Source of the DNA: a virus
Strand: one strand, 5' to 3'
DNA: 48,559 nt
IMG/VR virus record: IMGVR_UViG_3300037827_000343
Span: 1-48,559 of that record
The translations under genes were made by a program, and so were the position numbers. Positions 45,050 to 48,559 of this stretch are shown in pieces; position 1 is the first letter of the stretch, and the number at the start of each line of letters is the position of its first letter. Below the pieces are notes generated by a model. It made no database searches. It worked only from the letters and a program-made list of their open reading frames with translations, and was not told the DNA's origin.

Positions 45050-45529
45050 ATGACGACAATCGCCAAGAAACACACAAAGGTATCTGTTCTAGCCATGGCC
45101 AGGAAGAAATGGGGAGCGCGAGCTTATCTCGAAGAACGCCCGAATGCACCCACTGCCGAGCAACGCGAAGCCAACGGCATCCGCCGCCAGGAACTAACCG
45201 CCGAACTGAAGGCGATGGACGAGAAAATCAAGTCTTTTGGTAACACCCGCAAAACTCTGCTTGACGCTGCCGAGTTCGCCGTGGACGTTGACGGCGACGA
45301 ACCTTCCTGGACGCAGCTGGTGAACGCTGTGCGGCACGCTAAGGATTTTGACAATGCCGTCGATAAGCGGAAGGAACTGTTCGACGAGCAACGAAAGATT
45401 CCCCACGGCTACACGCATCGATTCGGAATCTACACGGTGGATAATATCGGCGGAATTGCCATGGCTCACGAACACGCCAGAGCCGATACGCTTGAAGAAC
45501 TGGCCCAGGCAATTTACAAGCGAGACTAA
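45050..45529 (+). CDS. helical protein, 159 aa
   Basis: Not recognised. MTTIAKKHTKVSVLAMARKK, QREANGIRRQELTAELKAMD, FAVDVDGDEPSWTQLVNAVR and AHEHARADTLEELAQAIYKR. A coiled-coil middle is likely. CGGAGAAT (45039-45046) from repeat B precedes the ATG by three bases, with GGGAGG further upstream. Confidence 0.65.
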   Translation: MTTIAKKHTKVSVLAMARKKWGARAYLEERPNAPTAEQREANGIRRQELTAELKAMDEKIKSFGNTRKTLLDAAEFAVDVDGDEPSWTQLVNAVRHAKDFDNAVDKRKELFDEQRKIPHGYTHRFGIYTVDNIGGIAMAHEHARADTLEELAQAIYKRD

Positions 45530-45531
45530 CC

Positions 45532-45665
45532 ATGACAGCATTCGTGAACGTGTTCAACGCCGAAGTCAAACGATCTGATACTCCGAGTCCCGCCGGGGAT
45601 TTCCGCGCCAGGCGTACCAGGAGGGCATCGCCAAGCTGTTGGTGCCGTTGCTTCGAAAAATGTGA
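45532..45665 (+). pseudogene. possible frameshifted small gene
   Basis: The zero frame starts MTAFVNVFNAEVKRSDTPSP and loses coding character after AGDF. The -1 frame from the same place reads RQAYQEGIAKLLVPLLRKM to a stop at 45665. Together they would give a ~44-residue protein. No slippery heptamer is present, so an indel or decay is more likely than programmed shifting. The stretch TACTCCGAGTCCCGCC inside it also occurs at 44117-44132. Confidence 0.35.
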
Positions 45666-45804
45666 ATCTCCCTGCCGCCCTGCGTGTTCCCGGCGGGGGT
45701 GCAAGATCACGGGAACGGGGTTGGACCGATCCGATATTCGGTCCCGCTTTTGGGAGCTGGCGTACAGCTCCGCGAACCCTAAGACGCTTGTGAGGAGGAT
45801 TCCC

Positions 45805-46251
45805 ATGAACGAAATCACCTTGGACCATATCCGTCAAGCGGCGGAGTGGGCGAAGACCGCTCAGTACCAGCAAACCATCGGTGGCCTGACTCGCAACTAC
45901 AATCAGTCCGAGGGTTGGGACTGTGGTACTTCATGCTGCATATGGGGCGCGGCCAGCATCATTGCCGGCAACGGGCCGGCGACAACGGGGCCATCTGTGG
46001 ATTGGGCAAAGCAGAGCATCAATCATACTGTTGCGCGAGCGCTCATGAATTCTGAATCTAGCACGCCAGAGCAATTGCTCGAATCGCTAAATGCCGACCT
46101 GAGCCGGGCCAACCTGCGCGAGGCCGACCTGAGCGGGGCCAACCTGCGCGGGGCCAACCTGAGCTGGGCCAACCTGCGCGGGGCCGACCTGAGCGGGGCC
46201 AACCTGAGCGGGGCCGCGGTCATGATCGGCAACGTTGTGAGGGTGCTGTAA
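45805..46251 (+). CDS. pentapeptide-repeat protein, 148 aa
   Basis: The N-terminal ~95 residues (ITLDHIRQAAEWAKTAQYQQ, GWDCGTSCCIWGAASIIAGN) are helical with three Cys; the C-terminal ~45 residues are pentapeptide repeats A(D/N)LSx/Rx: ADLSRANLREADLSGANLRG and further units. Such repeats form right-handed quadrilateral beta-helices that can mimic DNA or act as scaffolds. The DNA under the repeats is nearly identical from unit to unit, so the array is young. GAGGAGG lies upstream of the ATG; the longer start at 45532 is rejected. Confidence 0.75.
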   Translation: MNEITLDHIRQAAEWAKTAQYQQTIGGLTRNYNQSEGWDCGTSCCIWGAASIIAGNGPATTGPSVDWAKQSINHTVARALMNSESSTPEQLLESLNADLSRANLREADLSGANLRGANLSWANLRGADLSGANLSGAAVMIGNVVRVL

Positions 46252-46285
46252 TGATTTGCTCGTGGCGGAATTGGAAAAATAATTC

Positions 46286-46314
46286 TTGACTTTAGCCCGC
46301 GTGCAGATTAATAT
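46286..46314 (+). promoter_or_regulatory. strong sigma70-type promoter for RNA-2
   Basis: TTGACT (46286-46291), a 17-bp spacer, TAATAT (46309-46314), preceded by an A/T-rich tract (GGAAAAATAATTC). This is the best promoter match I see in the window. The predicted start near 46321 is the first base of a structured RNA. Confidence 0.75.
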
Positions 46315-46320
46315 GCTTGA

Positions 46321-46480
46321 GTCCTGGCAGACAACCCTAAAAACTTGTTCGAATACCTCACCGGGCCAACGACATTTCTCCTTGCCAGGACGATGCGGCT
46401 GCGGTTGGCCGGTGAGGACTTATCTGCGGAGTGCGGAAAGGAACGGGGCATGGCGGCCCCCATTTTGGCCGGAATTTTTT
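46321..46480 (+). ncRNA. candidate pseudoknotted small RNA (RNA-2)
   Basis: A predicted ~160-nt transcript between a promoter and a terminator, without a supported ORF. GTCCTGGCA (46321-46329) pairs perfectly with TGCCAGGAC (46383-46391). CCTCACCGG plus CCAAC (46356-46364, 46366-46370) pair with GTTGG plus CCGGTGAGG (46404-46417), 14 bp with one bulged G. The helices are interleaved, giving a pseudoknot. Six GGA motifs lie at 46388, 46416, 46428, 46435, 46440 and 46471, four of them in the unpaired 3' part. The terminator is CGGCC (46454-46458) with GGCCG (46467-46471) and T6. It may be a CsrA decoy or a leader for the 46498 gene. No named family recognised. Confidence 0.6.
46454..46480 (+). 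terminator. Rho-independent terminator of RNA-2
   Basis: CGGCC (46454-46458), 8-nt loop, GGCCG (46467-46471), then GAA and T6 (46475-46480). A short GC stem with a good U tract, 17 bases before the next ATG. Confidence 0.6.
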
Positions 46481-46497
46481 AAGAAAAAGAGTCAGTA

Positions 46498-46764
46498 ATG
46501 GACACGCAAGAAAAAAAAGCTCACGTCGATGATTTGCCAGAATTACCCGCCGGAACCGTGTTTAAGCGCACACTGACGGAGACGGTTTCTATGCTTGTCC
46601 CCGGCAACAATCACACGATCGGCGGGGAGCTTATGCGGCTTGGGTGGCACGTTACAGATGGTTGGCACATGGGCGAATTCACTCACATTAGGGCGCATCG
46701 AGACTTGCCACTGCTTGGCAGAGTCGATGTTTTTTCATCTGAGAAGGCGGACGGGCAGATTTAG
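46498..46764 (+). CDS. small hypothetical protein, 88 aa
   Basis: Not recognised. MDTQEKKAHVDDLPELPAGT, FKRTLTETVSMLVPGNNHTI and MRLGWHVTDGWHMGEFTHIR make a small His/Trp-containing alpha/beta protein. The ATG lies just past the RNA-2 terminator with only a weak ribosome-binding site (AAGAG), so it may depend on read-through. Its stop codon overlaps the tRNA-like gene by two bases. Confidence 0.55.
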   Translation: MDTQEKKAHVDDLPELPAGTVFKRTLTETVSMLVPGNNHTIGGELMRLGWHVTDGWHMGEFTHIRAHRDLPLLGRVDVFSSEKADGQI

Positions 46765-46854
46765 ATGGGTAGCTCAATTGGCAGAGCGCCGTGCCAACTG
46801 GTCAGTCGCGGCCGGGAAACTCGGAGGTTGAAGGTTCGACTCCTTCCCCATCTA
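46763..46854 (+). tRNA. tRNA-like gene, 92 nt, abnormal anticodon region
   Basis: The acceptor arm AGATGGG (46763-46769) pairs with CCCATCT (46847-46853), the D arm is GCTC-AATTGGCA-GAGC (46772-46787), and the T arm GAAGG-TTCGACT-CCTTC (46830-46846) is perfect. Before it, AGGTT fits a class I variable loop and CTCGG the 3' anticodon strand, which pairs with CCGTG (one T-T mismatch), leaving a 26-nt anticodon loop in place of 7. No anticodon can be assigned. It may contain a ~19-nt insertion, be degenerate, or serve as an attachment-site-like or regulatory tRNA mimic. No CCA is encoded. Confidence 0.5.
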
Positions 46855-46899
46855 CTGGTGTTTGTTAACGGTAATGGTGTTCCACAATGGAGAATGACA

Positions 46900-47622
46900 A
46901 TGCCTCTGAATCTGAACGGTAGCGGTAGCGGCGAAGATTTCACTCCCTTCATAAAGTACGATGCCCGCGCGGGCAAATGGTTCTGCCGCGACGACAAACA
47001 GGATTTCGAGATCGACAAGCCTGTGCTGACATTTGACTTCGCAGGAATCAAGACGGGGTGGTTCGCGTTCGATAACGGCAAGGCCCCGCAAAAGGTGTTC
47101 GATCCTTCGTTGACGGTGGCCGCGCCGGCGCCGACCTCCCTGGGAAAGTGGAAGCGCGGCTTCCAGCTCATGGTTCACGGCGCGCACCCGATCGGCGAAC
47201 GTGAGTTCTGTTCGACGGCCGGCTGCGTGATCGATGCGATCAACCTCCTCTACGACGTTTACGAGCGCGAGGGCAAGGATCATCCCGGCCAGAGCCTGGT
47301 GGCCTGTTGCGATCACACGCGGCCGATCAAAAATAAGCAATCCACGAACTATGCACCCATGTTCAGCGTGCGCGGCTGGAACTCGCCTGCTGTCCCGCAA
47401 CAGCCCGGCAACGGCGGCCTGACCGCTGCGGGGTGCTGGGCGGCCTATAGGCTCGCCAACCCGCAATACCGTGTCGAGGACGCGAAGCTTCAGTACAAGA
47501 ATGCCTGTGAGTCGTACTTTGGGATGCCATTCGATCACAAATCCATCTCGGCGCAGCAGTGGGCGGAGTTCGCAGCGTGCGGATTCCGCAAACCTAATGA
47601 GGAAAGCGACATCCCGTTTTAA
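46900..47622 (+). CDS. possible ssDNA-binding replication protein, 240 aa
   Basis: A 240-residue protein beginning MPLNLNGSGSGEDFTPFIKY, then DARAGKWFCRDDKQDFEIDK, PVLTFDFAGIKTGWFAFDNG, KWKRGFQLMVHGAHPIGERE and FCSTAGCVIDAINLLYDVYE. The F-I-K-Y-x-x-x-x-G-x-W and G-W-F-x-F-x-x-G phrases occur in a phage family placed near replication genes and thought to bind single-stranded DNA; I recall the pattern but cannot confirm the fold. TGGAGAAT (46888-46895) precedes ATG 46900. The longer ORF from 46765 is rejected because it translates the tRNA-like gene. Confidence 0.6.
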   Translation: MPLNLNGSGSGEDFTPFIKYDARAGKWFCRDDKQDFEIDKPVLTFDFAGIKTGWFAFDNGKAPQKVFDPSLTVAAPAPTSLGKWKRGFQLMVHGAHPIGEREFCSTAGCVIDAINLLYDVYEREGKDHPGQSLVACCDHTRPIKNKQSTNYAPMFSVRGWNSPAVPQQPGNGGLTAAGCWAAYRLANPQYRVEDAKLQYKNACESYFGMPFDHKSISAQQWAEFAACGFRKPNEESDIPF

Positions 47623-47636
47623 TGGAGGACTTTCAA

Positions 47637-47948
47637 ATGTGGAGCGCAAGACAAGGCGACGTGTACCTGGAAGAGGTCTCGTCCATTCCCGACGAAGTTA
47701 CCGAAGTTGCCCGCGACAATGGTCGCATTGTGCTGGCTTATGGGGAGGCCACCGGCCACTCGCACAGTATCTCGGCGAAGTCGGCCAAGCTGCTGGAAAC
47801 GAACAGCGGTGAGCGATTCCTGCGCATCATGCGTGGTGCCACCCTGGAGCACCAGGAGCACGATGCCATCAAAATTCCTGTGCGTTACGTCCGCGTTGGG
47901 CGACAACGTGAGTATAGTCCAGAGGCGATTCGCAACGTGGCTGATTGA
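47637..47948 (+). CDS. small conserved phage-type protein, 103 aa
   Basis: MWSARQGDVYLEEVSSIPDE, RIVLAYGEATGHSHSISAKS and HDAIKIPVRYVRVGRQREYS. The R-Q-G-D-V-x-L-E and G-E-A/V-T-G-H-S/A-H phrases are shared with a common family of small phage and bacterial proteins of unknown function; the two His could bind metal. GGAGG (47624-47628) sets ATG 47637 over the start at 47622. Confidence 0.65.
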   Translation: MWSARQGDVYLEEVSSIPDEVTEVARDNGRIVLAYGEATGHSHSISAKSAKLLETNSGERFLRIMRGATLEHQEHDAIKIPVRYVRVGRQREYSPEAIRNVAD

Positions 47949-47965
47949 TTGAAAGGAGGTGGGCA

Positions 47966-48559
47966 GTGATTGAGTCGCTTACGCAGGAACAGATTGCTCG
48001 CATGGCAGAATACCGCGACCGATGGATAAAGATCGGCTTATGCACCGATCCGGCTGACAGGCCAAACGCCGAAGCTGCAATACGGCAATCTTATCATGCT
48101 GCCGGACTCCCGTCTCCAAAGAAAATAGTCTGGTGCGGCTCGCCAATGTCTCAAGGACTGACGCGAACGATTATTCTGGACAAGAAAATGTGGGATTCCG
48201 TGGGGTATTCCGTGGGGGCTTCCGTGCGGGCTTCCGTGGGGGCTTCCGTGCGGGATTCCGTGGTGGATTACGTGTGGGCTTCCGTGGGGGCTTCCGTGGT
48301 GGATTCCGTGGTGGATTCCGTGTGGGATTCCGTGCGGGCTTCCGTGCTGGCTTCCGTGGGGGCTTCCGTGGTGGATTCCGTGGGGGCTTCCGTGCGGGAT
48401 TCCGTGCGGGATTCCGTGGGGGCTTCCGTGCGGGCTTCCGTGCGGGCTTCCGTGTGGGCTTCCGGGGGGGATTCCGTGTGGGCTTCCGTGGGGGCTTCCG
48501 TGGGGGATTCCGTGCGGGATTCCGTGGGGGCTTCCGTGCGGGCTTCCGTGGTGGATTCG
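47966..48559 (+). CDS. DUF6745 repeat protein, N-terminal part (3' end cut by window)
   Basis: The N-terminal domain [59 protein letters not shown] and [15 protein letters not shown] is the standard start of DUF6745 proteins, which continue in tetrapeptide repeats. GTG 47966 has AAAGGAGG six bases upstream. The frame stays open to the window edge (198 codons). The rest of the gene is at the left end of the window, so the protein would be at least ~500 residues with at least ~50 repeat units. Confidence 0.85.
   Translation, partial: MIESLTQEQIARMAEYRDRWIKIGLCTDPADRPNAEAAIRQSYHAAGLPSPKKIVWCGSPMSQGLTRTIILDKKMWDSVGYSVGASVRASVGASVRDSVVDYVWASVGASVVDSVVDSVWDSVRASVLASVGASVVDSVGASVRDSVRDSVGASVRASVRASVWASGGDSVWASVGASVGDSVRDSVGASVRASVVDS
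48190..48559 (+). repeat. 12-bp tandem repeat, right part
   Basis: About 30 units of the same 12-bp repeat as at 1-268, with a few unique changes (GTATTCC, GATTACG, a CCGGGGGGG unit). It runs to the last base, where the final codon is TCG instead of TCC. Removing the last two bases would join the two ends in perfect phase. Confidence 0.95.

Noticed and set aside
46321-46417. HDV-like ribozyme, because the order of helices is P1-P2-P1'-P2'
   Set aside because: There is no P3 hairpin or catalytic J4/2 C motif, and the linkers are too long.
46765-46899. N-terminal extension of the ssDNA-binding-like gene (MGSSIGRAPCQ...)
   Set aside because: This is the translation of the tRNA-like gene; the ATG at 46900 has its own TGGAGAAT box.
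1-48559. CRISPR array
   Set aside because: The 12-bp tandem repeats are coding and have no spacers; no other regularly spaced repeats are seen.
1-48559. Integrase, repressor (cI-type) or other clear lysogeny gene
   Set aside because: None recognised; the phage could be lytic, or the genes may be too divergent to recognise by eye.

Overview
The window reads as an almost complete tailed-phage genome of podovirus type, about 48.6 kb and moderately GC-rich. Evidence for a phage is a contiguous minus-strand module with large terminase, portal, scaffold, major capsid, a T7 gp12-like tail nozzle, an S74-terminated tail fibre and very large internal (ejection) proteins, with no tape-measure, sheath or tail-tube genes. 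Both ends of the window lie inside the same 12-bp repeat of one DUF6745 gene, so the molecule is probably circular, circularly permuted or terminally redundant, and the sequence was cut in the repeat. The DUF6745 repeat protein and the style of several small genes suggest a Planctomycetota host; this is inference only.

Layout. Plus strand, 1-8571: rest of the DUF6745 gene, YqaJ-type recombination exonuclease, a DUF5131 (Gp37/Gp68) fragment, DUF4326, a full DUF5131 gene, csrA, a long coiled-coil DUF1351-like protein, a short structured RNA, two small genes, a C5 cytosine methyltransferase that overlaps a second long coding frame carrying an HNH-type nuclease, a DnaC-like ATPase and a small PD-(D/E)XK-like nuclease. 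Minus strand, 40592-8577 (transcribed right to left): tiny ORF, small-terminase candidate, large terminase, portal, a lysis-like group (two one-TM proteins, a papain/C39-like protein with a signal peptide, a secreted Cys-rich protein), several tiny genes (two of them frameshifted), scaffold and capsid with their own promoter, head-tail and tail genes, fibre, and two internal virion proteins. About 1.4 kb at 40593-42010 has no gene but is rich in inverted and direct repeats and is the divergent control region. Plus strand, 42011-48559: small early genes of unknown function, two A-cargo-B repeat cassettes, a pentapeptide-repeat protein, a promoter-driven structured RNA, a tRNA-like gene, a possible ssDNA-binding protein and the 5' part of the DUF6745 gene.

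The most interesting theme is post-transcriptional control. The phage carries its own csrA with the RNA-binding residues kept; seven plus-strand genes share nearly the same Shine-Dalgarno box (C/T)GGAGAAT; and two separate promoter-RNA-terminator units (near 5073-5157 and 46321-46480) start directly with one arm of an interleaved, pseudoknot-forming pair of helices and carry GGA motifs (two exact GGAGAAT boxes in the first, six GGA in the second). A phage-encoded Csr circuit with its own decoy RNAs would explain all three observations, but this is a hypothesis from sequence alone.

Other notable points are the dual-frame methyltransferase/HNH locus, a canonical -1 slippery heptamer with a stem-loop in a tiny late gene, and a sigma-70 region 4-like segment inside the largest virion protein. 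Several genes need a frame change to be intact; some may be sequencing or assembly indels.
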